DNA from: Pseudoalteromonas prydzensis
Lineage (GTDB): Bacteria; Pseudomonadota; Gammaproteobacteria; Enterobacterales; Alteromonadaceae
NCBI RefSeq assembly: GCF_001661495.1
Contig: NZ_BDDT01000003.1
Coordinates: 186,001 to 250,000 of the forward strand
Length of the DNA: 64,000 nucleotides
Direction of reading: 5' to 3'
Part shown: positions 27,207 through 34,565 of the stretch, piece after piece
Position numbering within the stretch: the first letter of the stretch is position 1
Layout of the letters: every line of letters starts with the position of its first letter
Made by a program: the position numbers and the translations under genes
The notes under the pieces: generated by a model
Database searches by the model: none
Told to the model about the DNA's origin: nothing
The model's input: only the letters and a program-made list of their open reading frames with translations

Positions 27207-27556
27207 TTGAATTGCACCCATTTGTCGGCATCACTTGCGAGCATGGCAAATTCAGCTAGACCTGCAACAGAGAATACACCAGTATTATTTATGTCTAAAC
27301 CGCGTTTCTCGGCGGCAGTAACACATAACATTAAGCTAACCCCTTGATCATATAATTGCTGCCAAAGTGAATTGATAGGTAATTCATCGGATGCCAGATT
27401 TAGTTGCTTACTGGCATGAAATACACCGTGTTGATACAAGAATATTGCATCAATTTGATGACCTGAGCTTAAACAAGCATCAGCAAATTTAATTAACCGC
27501 TGTGTGGCGTCATGATCGGATGGTGCGCTGTGCAGTGAAAGTACAAATCGTGCCAA
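27203..27556 (-). CDS. tusD: TusD (DsrE family) sulfurtransferase subunit
   Basis: The 117-residue protein begins at TTG 27556 with GGA seven bases upstream; there is no in-frame ATG to replace it. Cys78 in LMLCVTAAEKRG matches the catalytic cysteine of E. coli TusD, which receives sulfur from TusA. It is the first gene of the tus run and lies 12 bases after a terminator that ends the upstream yccA-like transcript, so the operon must start near 27560-27600 or depend on readthrough. Confidence 0.92.
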   Translation of the reverse strand: MARFVLSLHSAPSDHDATQRLIKFADACLSSGHQIDAIFLYQHGVFHASKQLNLASDELPINSLWQQLYDQGVSLMLCVTAAEKRGLDINNTGVFSVAGLAEFAMLASDADKWVQFK

Positions 27557-27567
27557 AATTTTTCCAA

Positions 27568-27592
27568 TAAAAAAGCCCCTAAAGAGGGGCTA
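27568..27592 (-). terminator. Terminator after the YccA-family gene
   Basis: Read on the minus strand, GCCCCTC pairs with AGGGGC around TTT and is followed by TTTTTTATT. It lies between the yccA-like stop and the tusD start. Confidence 0.85.
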
Positions 27593-27611
27593 TTTTAACA
27601 GAACTATTTAA

Positions 27612-28277
27612 TTAGTCATTATTTGCGCCAAGTAGGGCAAGTAATGAAGTAAATAAGTTATAAACGCTTAAATATAGAGAAACAGTTGCACGAATGTAGT
27701 TAGTTTCACCACCATTAATGATGCGGCTAGTATCAAATAAGATAAGACCAGACATAATTAAAACAACCGCAGCGTTAAGCACCATAAACATTAGTGAACT
27801 GCCAATGAAGATATTCACGATACTGGCGATGATCACTACGATAAGACCTACGGTTAAAAAACCACCCATAAATGAGAAGTCTTTTTTAGTATTAAGAGCG
27901 TAAGCAGATAAGCCTAAAAATATTAGTGCAGTAGAACCTAACGCTTGCATAATAAGCATAGGGCCATTCGGCATAGCTGCATAATGGTTTAATAGTGGAC
28001 CGAGGCCTGCGCCCATTAAGCCGGTGAAAGCGAATACCCATGCAACACCTGATGCACTGTCAGCTTTCTTATTTACCACAAATAATAGGCCGAAAGAAAT
28101 AAGTGTGAAAACTAACCCCATAAAATAAGGAAGTTGTAATGCCATTGAAATACCAGCCGTCACAGCACTAAATGCTAATGTCATAGCCAATAAGAAATAG
28201 GTATTTTTTAATACCTTGTTTGTTTCAATGGTCGACATAACCGGTCTAGCGGTATTGTACGATTGATTAAATGCCAT
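27612..28277 (-). CDS. yccA: Bax inhibitor-1/YccA family membrane protein
   Basis: The 221-residue protein has seven hydrophobic segments from about 25 to 215 and the family features FTGLMGAGLGPLLNHY, LGLSAYAL, FDTSRIINGG and YLSVYNLFTSLLALLG, with paired aspartate/asparagine near the C-terminus. E. coli YccA is 219 residues and modulates FtsH proteolysis; the same role is likely but inferred. GGAGCTC just before the ATG is a strong ribosome-binding site. In E. coli yccA also neighbours tusE, so the position is conserved. Confidence 0.92.
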   Translation of the reverse strand: MAFNQSYNTARPVMSTIETNKVLKNTYFLLAMTLAFSAVTAGISMALQLPYFMGLVFTLISFGLLFVVNKKADSASGVAWVFAFTGLMGAGLGPLLNHYAAMPNGPMLIMQALGSTALIFLGLSAYALNTKKDFSFMGGFLTVGLIVVIIASIVNIFIGSSLMFMVLNAAVVLIMSGLILFDTSRIINGGETNYIRATVSLYLSVYNLFTSLLALLGANND

Positions 28278-28489
28278 TTTAGAGCTCCTTTAGAAACCTA
28301 TTGTAAGTTCTGATAATTAAACTGAAGTTAGATTACCAAGACTTCTATATTTGGGCAAACCTTTGTAGTTCAATAGACCAATAATTAAAAAGAAAAGTTC
28401 AATTTTGTATGGTTTTTACACTTCACTGCGTTAAGAGTGTACAAATTAATTGTTTTTTAAGCACTTAAGCATTTTTTTGAAAAAAAAGC

Positions 28490-28518
28490 TTCACAAAGAC
28501 CACTGCCTTCTCTATTAT
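28490..28518 (+). promoter_or_regulatory. Sigma-70 promoter of the tRNA-Ser genes
   Basis: TTCACA and TATTAT are separated by 17 bases. A GC-rich discriminator (GCAGGCCGTGC) follows, as in stringently controlled stable-RNA promoters. Confidence 0.75.
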
Positions 28519-28529
28519 GCAGGCCGTGC

Positions 28530-28620
28530 GGAGAGATGGCAGAGTGGTCGAATGCACCGGTCTTGAAAACCGGCAGGGGTTTATAGCCCCTCTAGGGTTC
28601 AAATCCCTATCTCTCCACCA
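28530..28620 (+). tRNA. tRNA-Ser(UGA), copy 1
   Basis: GGAGAGA pairs with TCTCTCC, the anticodon loop CTTGAAA gives anticodon TGA, the long variable arm (GCAGGGGTTTATAGCCCCTCT) is class II, the T-loop is GGTTCAAATCC, and CCA is encoded. It reads UCN serine codons. Confidence 0.97.
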
Positions 28621-28671
28621 CCTAATTACAACAGTTATGAGTGCACTCTTACTCGTGACTTACAAAATTTC

Positions 28672-28762
28672 GGAGAGATGGCAGAGTGGCCGAATGCACC
28701 GGTCTTGAAAACCGGCAGGGGTTTGTAGCCCCTCTAGGGTTCAAATCCCTATCTCTCCACCA
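28672..28762 (+). tRNA. tRNA-Ser(UGA), copy 2
   Basis: Identical to copy 1 except for two bases, one in the D arm (GTGGCCGAA for GTGGTCGAA) and one in the variable-arm loop (GTTTGTAG for GTTTATAG). CCA is encoded. It lies 51 bases after copy 1 with no promoter between, so the two are cotranscribed. Confidence 0.97.
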
Positions 28763-28767
28763 TCTAT

Positions 28768-28796
28768 AAAAGCCCGCTTATTAAGCGGGCTTTTTT
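28768..28796 (+). terminator. Terminator of the tRNA-Ser transcript
   Basis: AAAGCCCGCTTA pairs with TAAGCGGGCTTT, followed by a T-run, five bases after the second CCA. Confidence 0.92.
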
Positions 28797-28904
28797 GTAT
28801 CTAAAATGCATAGTTTGTAAATTACGACCATAGTCTCTATTTCGATGTTGTTAAACATCATGCATCCTTAGAACTTACTCTTAGCCTGATTTTAAGGACG
28901 TATT

Positions 28905-29300
28905 ATGAAACATCGGCTTGCGAAAAGTGTGGGTTTATCTTTGTTGTCACCTGTGATCATTGGCACTGTGCTTGGTATTTATTATGCACTTACGCTAAGT
29001 GGCGAACCAATAACGACTTTCTTCAATTTATTAATGAGTGCGATAGCCAACGCCCATATTGTTGGCTTGACGATGGCTGCCTTTGTCGTCCCGGGTTACT
29101 TATTAATGTACAAGTACGCAAAAGTAAATTACTCAGGTGTACTGACATTGGGTTTACTCGGCGGGGCAATATTTAGTTATTTACTTAGCGCCACAGGCGG
29201 TATGGTATTTTTAATTAACACTGCAATGTCAGCCCTTGCAGCTGGGTTATTTTTATATGGTCTAAGACAAGGTGCTGTAAAACAACAATCTCCTCAATAG
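28905..29300 (+). CDS. Small four-segment membrane protein, function unknown
   Basis: The 131-residue protein has hydrophobic segments at roughly 8-31, 36-64, 77-97 and 100-122 and short polar loops. I recognise no motif; the second segment carries NAHIVGLTMAAFVVPGYLL. GGACG before the ATG is an acceptable ribosome-binding site. It follows the tRNA terminator and is 125 bases from the next gene, so it is probably monocistronic. Confidence 0.7.
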   Translation: MKHRLAKSVGLSLLSPVIIGTVLGIYYALTLSGEPITTFFNLLMSAIANAHIVGLTMAAFVVPGYLLMYKYAKVNYSGVLTLGLLGGAIFSYLLSATGGMVFLINTAMSALAAGLFLYGLRQGAVKQQSPQ

Positions 29301-29425
29301 CAGAATTATTAACCAAGCTTGCTGAAATTTAGGGCAAATTGTTTTTTTTTGCTTTGAAAAGGTTTCAATTATTGGCGACAAAGAGTACCTTTAGCTACTG
29401 TATGTTTGATAAGAAGTAGTTTGGT

Positions 29426-29887
29426 ATGCAAAAGCAAGAATTTTACCAGTCATTAGTTAAACAAACTGAATCGCTAATTACTGGTGAGCCTAATATTATT
29501 GCCAATATGGCGAATATCAGTGCACTGTTATTTACGTCACTAGATGATGTCAATTGGGCTGGGTTTTATTTAATAGACTCACCGACTGAATTAGTGCTTG
29601 GTCCGTTTCAAGGCAACCCTGCATGTATCCGTATTCCACTAGGAAAAGGGGTCTGTGGGACTGCTGCTGCAACTGCACAAACTCAACTTGTTGAAGATGT
29701 ACATGCATTTGCAGGACATATTGCCTGTGATGCAGCGTCTAACTCTGAGATAGTTATACCGATCCATAAAAATGGTGAAGTATTTGCTGTATTAGATATA
29801 GACAGTCCAAGTATTGCTCGGTTTGATGCGGATGATAAGCTAGGTTTAGAAGCACTCGTAGCGTGTTTTGAGGCAACAATTGCATGA
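29426..29887 (+). CDS. msrC: Free methionine-(R)-sulfoxide reductase (GAF domain)
   Basis: The 153-residue GAF-domain enzyme reduces free L-methionine-(R)-sulfoxide. Cys67, Cys77 and Cys101 match the three redox cysteines of E. coli YebR (84, 94, 118) with identical spacing, in PACIRIPLGKGVCGT and GHIACDAASNSEIV. It is cytoplasmic and recycles through thioredoxin. The last four bases overlap the start of the next gene as ATGA, so the two are translationally coupled. The yebR-proQ-prc neighbourhood is also seen in E. coli. Confidence 0.95.
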   Translation: MQKQEFYQSLVKQTESLITGEPNIIANMANISALLFTSLDDVNWAGFYLIDSPTELVLGPFQGNPACIRIPLGKGVCGTAAATAQTQLVEDVHAFAGHIACDAASNSEIVIPIHKNGEVFAVLDIDSPSIARFDADDKLGLEALVACFEATIA

Positions 29888-30162
29888 AAGACTTAGTAAA
29901 TGTACAGGATTATCTGTTTGCCATCACCGATGTGGGTGATTGGGAAGGGGATGAAGAACATGTAGCGGAAACGCTCAATGATTTAATTCATATTGCTTGG
30001 GATCGCCTTCCTGATGACACGGAATGTGAATTAATTGATGAAATAATTAATGGTATTTGGGAACACCTTCGAGGTGATATGGCTGTAATTGAAGCCGACT
30101 TTGAAGAGCTGGTCGACTGGGTAACACACTACGTCGATTCGTCCCTTGATGAAAAGATGTGA
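29884..30162 (+). CDS. Small acidic protein, coupled to msrC
   Basis: The 92-residue protein is strongly acidic (many Asp/Glu, few Lys/Arg) and predicted helical, with WEGDEEHVAETLNDLIHIAWDRLPDD and EADFEELVDWV. I do not recognise a named family. It starts on the ATGA overlap with msrC and ends 15 bases before proQ, so it belongs to the msrC-proQ-prc run. A role near ProQ or protein quality control is only suggested by position. Confidence 0.75.
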   Translation: MKDLVNVQDYLFAITDVGDWEGDEEHVAETLNDLIHIAWDRLPDDTECELIDEIINGIWEHLRGDMAVIEADFEELVDWVTHYVDSSLDEKM

Positions 30163-30177
30163 AACATAGGTTCTAAA

Positions 30178-30828
30178 ATGGAAACCACAAACAAGCTAAA
30201 AGATATTAATGAAGTGTTGGAATTTTTATATCAAGAATTCCCGCAATGTTTTAAACAAAAAGACGGCATCAAGCCGCTGAAAGTCGGTATCTTTAAAGAT
30301 ATCGCTGAGCGAATTGAAGGGTCTGAAAAAGTTAGTAAAACGCAGGTTCGCCAAGCGCTTAGAAAATACACGTCTAATTGGCGTTATTTAGAAGCGGTGA
30401 CTAAGTCTGAGTTTCGTATTGATTTAGACGGTAATCACGGTGCTAAAGTTGAGCAAGAACATATTGATCATGCTCAAAAAGCCCTTGAAGAAAGTCGTGC
30501 AAAAATGGCTAAGCGTAAAAAAGCGCAGCGCCCACGTAATGATTCAGACACAAAATCTTACAAAAAGAAACCTGGCCAATTCAGCAAACCAGCTGATAAA
30601 AACGCTAAGGTTAACACTGCACCAGCGAAAGCTGCACCGGCTAAACGTTCAGGAAAAATTGAACCTTTACCAGCAAGTGAGGTCAAGGTTAATAACAAAG
30701 TTAAAGTTAAACTTGGCCAAGCCCTTGTTAATGCCGTAATCACTGAAGTGAATAAAGATGATGTTCACGTTGAGTTGGTAACGGGCATGCAAGTTAAAAC
30801 GAAAGCAGACAGCCTGTACATTATCTAA
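30178..30828 (+). CDS. proQ: ProQ RNA chaperone
   Basis: The 216-residue protein has the FinO/ProQ RNA-binding domain at about 8-115 (FPQCFKQKDGIKPLKVGIFKDI, RQALRKYTSNWRYLEA), a basic linker rich in Lys, Ala and Pro (about 115-160) and a C-terminal Tudor-like domain (about 165-216). Length and order match E. coli ProQ (232 aa). It binds structured sRNAs and mRNA 3' ends and affects osmotic adaptation. prc follows 28 bases later, as in E. coli. Confidence 0.95.
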   Translation: METTNKLKDINEVLEFLYQEFPQCFKQKDGIKPLKVGIFKDIAERIEGSEKVSKTQVRQALRKYTSNWRYLEAVTKSEFRIDLDGNHGAKVEQEHIDHAQKALEESRAKMAKRKKAQRPRNDSDTKSYKKKPGQFSKPADKNAKVNTAPAKAAPAKRSGKIEPLPASEVKVNNKVKVKLGQALVNAVITEVNKDDVHVELVTGMQVKTKADSLYII

Positions 30829-30856
30829 AAGCTGTATATAAATTAAGGAGTTGTGT

Positions 30857-32896
30857 ATGAGTCAGAAGTTTAAGCTCATTCCGTTAGTTGCGGCCCTGTA
30901 TTCGGGTTTATTATTTGCATCAGATGTTGCTGATGTCGCTGATGTTGTTACGGCAAAAGACTTGCCAGTCCTTACACAAGAAAGTCAGCATAGTACGGCT
31001 AGCAAGCGGGTGACGAACTTATTTACTCGTGCACATTACAAACCAATTCGTTTTGATGACGCACTTTCAAGTAAAGTGTACGACCGTTATATCGAATCCC
31101 TTGATTTTAATAAAACCGTCTTTTTGGCTGCGGATATTGCTTCATTTGAGCAATACCGCAACCAATTTGATAATGCCCTGACCACAGGTAAACTTGATTT
31201 TACCTTTGATATTTTCAACCTAAGTATGAAACGCCGTTTTGAGCGTTATGAGTATTCGTTAAGTTTACTCGAAAACGAAATGACGTTTGACGAGGCTGAC
31301 GAGTATTACTTTGATCGTGAAGATGCTGATTGGGCAAAAACGCAAGCCGAGCTTGATGAGCTTTGGCGCGAACGTGTTAAGTATGATGCATTACGTTTAA
31401 AGATGACTGGCAAAGATTGGGCTGGTATTAAAAAAGTACTGACAAAGCGTTATCACAATGCACAACGTCGTTTAGTGCAAACTAACAGTGAAGATGCATT
31501 TCAAATCGTAATGAATTCATTTGCGCGTAGCATTGAAGCACATACTTCGTACTTATCACCACGGCGTGCTGAACAGTTTAAGATGGACATGGATCTTGAA
31601 TTAGAAGGTATTGGTGCCGTACTTAGCTATGATGAAGACTATACTGTTATTCGCAGTTTGGTTCCCGGTGGCCCTGCTGATAAGTCTGAGCAAATTAAAG
31701 CGGATGACCGCATTATTGGTGTTGCTCAAGATAAAGAAGAATTTGTTGATGTAATTGGCTGGCGTCTAGATGACGTTGTCGATTTAATTAAAGGCCCGAA
31801 AGGCACTAAAGTACGTTTACAATACTTGAAAGGTGTTGACGACCATGGTGCTCCAAAAGTTGTTGAAATTATTCGCGATAAGATTCGTTTAGAAGACCGT
31901 GCTGCAAAATCGGAAGTGTTTGAAGCACAATATTCTGATTTAACCAGTAAGATTGGGGTCATTGAAATCCCAGGTTTTTATAATAACCTTTCTAAAGATG
32001 TGAAAGTTGAACTTGCTAAGTTAAAAGAAGCTAAGGTAGATGGCATCATTATCGATTTACGCCAAAATGGCGGTGGCTCGTTATATGAAGCAACACAATT
32101 ATCAGGCTTGTTTTTTGATCAAGGCCCAGTTGTACAAATACACACTTTGAATAACCGCATTGAAGAGCAAAAAGACCGTGATGGTGTCACTTTTTACGAT
32201 GGCCCATTAACAGTATTAGTTGATCGTTATAGTGCGTCTGCGTCTGAGATTTTTGCAGCCGCCATGCAAGATTATGGTCGTGCGGTTGTTATCGGTGAGC
32301 AAACATTTGGTAAAGGCACAGTGCAACAGCATAAAGGTTTAGGCCGCGCTTACGATTTATACGATAATCCACTTGGCAGTGTGCAATACACCATTGCAAA
32401 GTTCTATCGTATTAATGGTGGTAGTACCCAGCATAAAGGCGTGATCCCAGACATTTCATTCCCATCAGCAATTGACCCAGCAGAGTGGGGAGAAAGCCAA
32501 GAAGATAATGCCTTACCATGGGATAGCATTATTCGTGCAAAATATAATTCAGTTGATGACTTACATGCAGCAATAGCTTACTTAAGCAAAGCCCATGATG
32601 AACGTATTAAGTCTGAGCCAGAGTTCAACTATGTATTTGAAGATATTAAACGCTATAAAGAAGAGAAAGATCGTAAAACGATTTCATTAGTTGAAGCCCA
32701 GCGTATTAAAGAAAAAGACGAAGGTGAAGCGCGTGCTTTAGCACGTACTAACGAAAGACTGGTTCGTTTAGGTGAAAAGCCGGTTGAGAACTTGGATGAC
32801 GTTCCTGACGTTTTAGACGATTTAGACCCATTTTTAGAAGAAGCCGCATTAATTACGCAAGACTATATTAAATTTGGTCGTGTAGCTAAGAAATAG
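30857..32896 (+). CDS. prc: Tail-specific periplasmic protease Prc
   Basis: ATG 30857 is chosen because AAGGAG lies six bases upstream; the frame also opens at TTG 30851. The 679-residue protein (E. coli 682) has a signal peptide (about 1-20), an N-terminal helical region, a PDZ domain (about 240-330) and the S41 protease core. Ser461 in YSASASEI and Lys486 in FGKGTVQ, 25 residues apart as in E. coli, form the catalytic dyad. It degrades proteins by their C-termini and processes murein enzymes in the periplasm. Confidence 0.97.
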   Translation: MSQKFKLIPLVAALYSGLLFASDVADVADVVTAKDLPVLTQESQHSTASKRVTNLFTRAHYKPIRFDDALSSKVYDRYIESLDFNKTVFLAADIASFEQYRNQFDNALTTGKLDFTFDIFNLSMKRRFERYEYSLSLLENEMTFDEADEYYFDREDADWAKTQAELDELWRERVKYDALRLKMTGKDWAGIKKVLTKRYHNAQRRLVQTNSEDAFQIVMNSFARSIEAHTSYLSPRRAEQFKMDMDLELEGIGAVLSYDEDYTVIRSLVPGGPADKSEQIKADDRIIGVAQDKEEFVDVIGWRLDDVVDLIKGPKGTKVRLQYLKGVDDHGAPKVVEIIRDKIRLEDRAAKSEVFEAQYSDLTSKIGVIEIPGFYNNLSKDVKVELAKLKEAKVDGIIIDLRQNGGGSLYEATQLSGLFFDQGPVVQIHTLNNRIEEQKDRDGVTFYDGPLTVLVDRYSASASEIFAAAMQDYGRAVVIGEQTFGKGTVQQHKGLGRAYDLYDNPLGSVQYTIAKFYRINGGSTQHKGVIPDISFPSAIDPAEWGESQEDNALPWDSIIRAKYNSVDDLHAAIAYLSKAHDERIKSEPEFNYVFEDIKRYKEEKDRKTISLVEAQRIKEKDEGEARALARTNERLVRLGEKPVENLDDVPDVLDDLDPFLEEAALITQDYIKFGRVAKK

Positions 32897-32916
32897 GGCG
32901 ATTTTCCCGGTTAATT

Positions 32917-32941
32917 TAAAAGGCGCTTTTGCGCCTTTTTT
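32917..32941 (+). terminator. Terminator after prc
   Basis: AAAGGCGC pairs with GCGCCTTT around TTTT, followed by a T-run. Confidence 0.9.
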
Positions 32942-32962
32942 ACTGCCTAAAACTATTGGTAT

Positions 32963-32971
32963 TGCTATAAT
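32963..32971 (+). promoter_or_regulatory. Extended -10 promoter of nhaC
   Basis: TGCTATAAT is a perfect extended -10 element. No good -35 is visible. Transcription would start near 32979, leaving a leader of about 80 bases. Confidence 0.55.
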
Positions 32972-33057
32972 CACCGATTAAACGCAGATAAATAAGTTGC
33001 GTTCGTGCTAAAAATAATAATTAAACGCGTATATAAATACGTGTAGGAGCCTCTATT

Positions 33058-34521
33058 TTGAAGTCACTAGAAGAAAAACCTATCCCACAGGCCAGCTTTT
33101 TTGATGCCCTGATCCCCATTACTGTGCTGATCTGCTTACTTGGTGCTGCAGTCTACCTATTTGGTGATAGCTCATCATCCGGACCAAACCAAATAGCTTT
33201 ACTGTTTGCAACCTTTACAGCCGCATTGATTGGCCTGAAAAATGGCTACACTTGGAAAAAATTAGAGCAAGCAATGATTGAAGGGATCACTTTATCATTG
33301 GGCGCGATATTAATTTTGTTAATGGTTGGGGCGCTAATCGGTACTTGGCTGCTTTCAGGCACAGTGCCAACGCTGATTTATTATGGCTTGCAAGTCATCA
33401 ACCCTAGTTGGTTTTATGCCGCAAGTTGCTTAATTTGTGGCATCGTGGCAATGAGTATTGGTAGTTCTTGGACCACTGCGGCAACAATAGGTGTTGCGTT
33501 ATTAGGGGTTGCCACAGGCCTTGGTTTAGAGCAAACAGTGACTGCAGGTGCTGTTATATCCGGCGCTTACTTTGGTGACAAGCTTAGTCCATTGTCTGAA
33601 ACAACAAACTTAGCCCCAGCGGTTGTAGGTGCTGATCTATTTGAACATATCCACCATATGTTGTGGACTACGGTGCCAAGCTTTGTCATTGCTTTGATCA
33701 TCTTTGTGTTTATGGGCTTTAACGCTACGGCTTCCAGTGAAGCTGGTCGTATTGATGAGATCACAGCCATTTTACAGCAAAATTTTAATATCGGATTTGA
33801 AATGTTGGTGCCGCTATTAGTTTTATTAGTATTAGCGATTAAAAAAATGCCTGCATTCCCTGCAATTTCAATAGGTGCTGTAATTGGTGCGGTTTGGGCT
33901 ATGCTATTTCAGTCAGACTTAATTGCATCGCAAATAGATGGCTCTAAAGGTGAAATTGTTGGTTACTTTAAGTTAGTTTGGACGACTTTTTTTGATGGTT
34001 TTACTATCGCAACAGGTGATGAAAAAATGAATTCATTACTCAGTGGCGGTGGCATGTCAGGTATGCTTACAACCACTTGGTTGATCATGACTGCCTTGAT
34101 GTTTGGCGCCATTATGGAAAAAACCGGCTTGCTTGATATTTTTGTAAAAAGTATCCTTAAAATTGCAAAAAGCACAGGCTCATTGATCACCGCAACGATC
34201 GCGACCTGTATTGGCACCAACGTGATTGCAGCTGATCAGTATATCGCTATCGTGGTGCCAGGGCGTATGTTTAAAGAAGAATATGAAAAACGCGGTTTAA
34301 AGCCAGTAAACTTATCAAGAACATTAGAAGATGGTGGCACGATCACCAGTCCGCTGATCCCATGGAACACCTGTGGTGCGTACATGCAAAGTGTGTTGCT
34401 GATCAATCCTTTTGATTATGCGCTGTATGCATTTTTTAACCTTATCAATCCATTGTTAGCTGTTGTGTATGCTTACCTCGGCATTAAAATCTTACGTATT
34501 AAGCCTAAACAACAGGCATAA
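33058..34521 (+). CDS. nhaC: NhaC-family sodium/proton antiporter
   Basis: The 487-residue protein starts at TTG 33058 with AGGAG eight bases upstream. It has 11-12 hydrophobic segments and NhaC-family features: MSIGSSWTTAATIG, SGAYFGDKLSPLSETTNLAPA, TGLLDIFVKS, CIGTNVIAADQYIAIVVPGR and SPLIPWNTCGAYM. These transporters exchange external protons for cytoplasmic sodium, suited to a marine habitat; some relatives exchange malate and lactate or other anions, so the substrate pair is inferred. The gene ends 7 bases before a hairpin that separates it from pepN. Confidence 0.92.
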   Translation: MKSLEEKPIPQASFFDALIPITVLICLLGAAVYLFGDSSSSGPNQIALLFATFTAALIGLKNGYTWKKLEQAMIEGITLSLGAILILLMVGALIGTWLLSGTVPTLIYYGLQVINPSWFYAASCLICGIVAMSIGSSWTTAATIGVALLGVATGLGLEQTVTAGAVISGAYFGDKLSPLSETTNLAPAVVGADLFEHIHHMLWTTVPSFVIALIIFVFMGFNATASSEAGRIDEITAILQQNFNIGFEMLVPLLVLLVLAIKKMPAFPAISIGAVIGAVWAMLFQSDLIASQIDGSKGEIVGYFKLVWTTFFDGFTIATGDEKMNSLLSGGGMSGMLTTTWLIMTALMFGAIMEKTGLLDIFVKSILKIAKSTGSLITATIATCIGTNVIAADQYIAIVVPGRMFKEEYEKRGLKPVNLSRTLEDGGTITSPLIPWNTCGAYMQSVLLINPFDYALYAFFNLINPLLAVVYAYLGIKILRIKPKQQA

Positions 34522-34528
34522 ATTATTT

Positions 34529-34555
34529 GCTCCCCGCTGTCGGGGAGCCATTTTT
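34529..34555 (+). terminator. Hairpin between nhaC and pepN
   Basis: GCTCCCCG pairs with CGGGGAGC around CTGT and is followed by CATTTTT. It ends one base before the pepN ribosome-binding site GGAG, so it can act as a terminator or as a partial attenuator. Confidence 0.75.
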
Positions 34556-34565
34556 GGAGTTTTCC

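Noticed and set aside
28517..28708. 63-codon frame across the first tRNA-Ser gene
   Set aside because: The translated residues are simply the tRNA sequence; both tRNAs fold completely.
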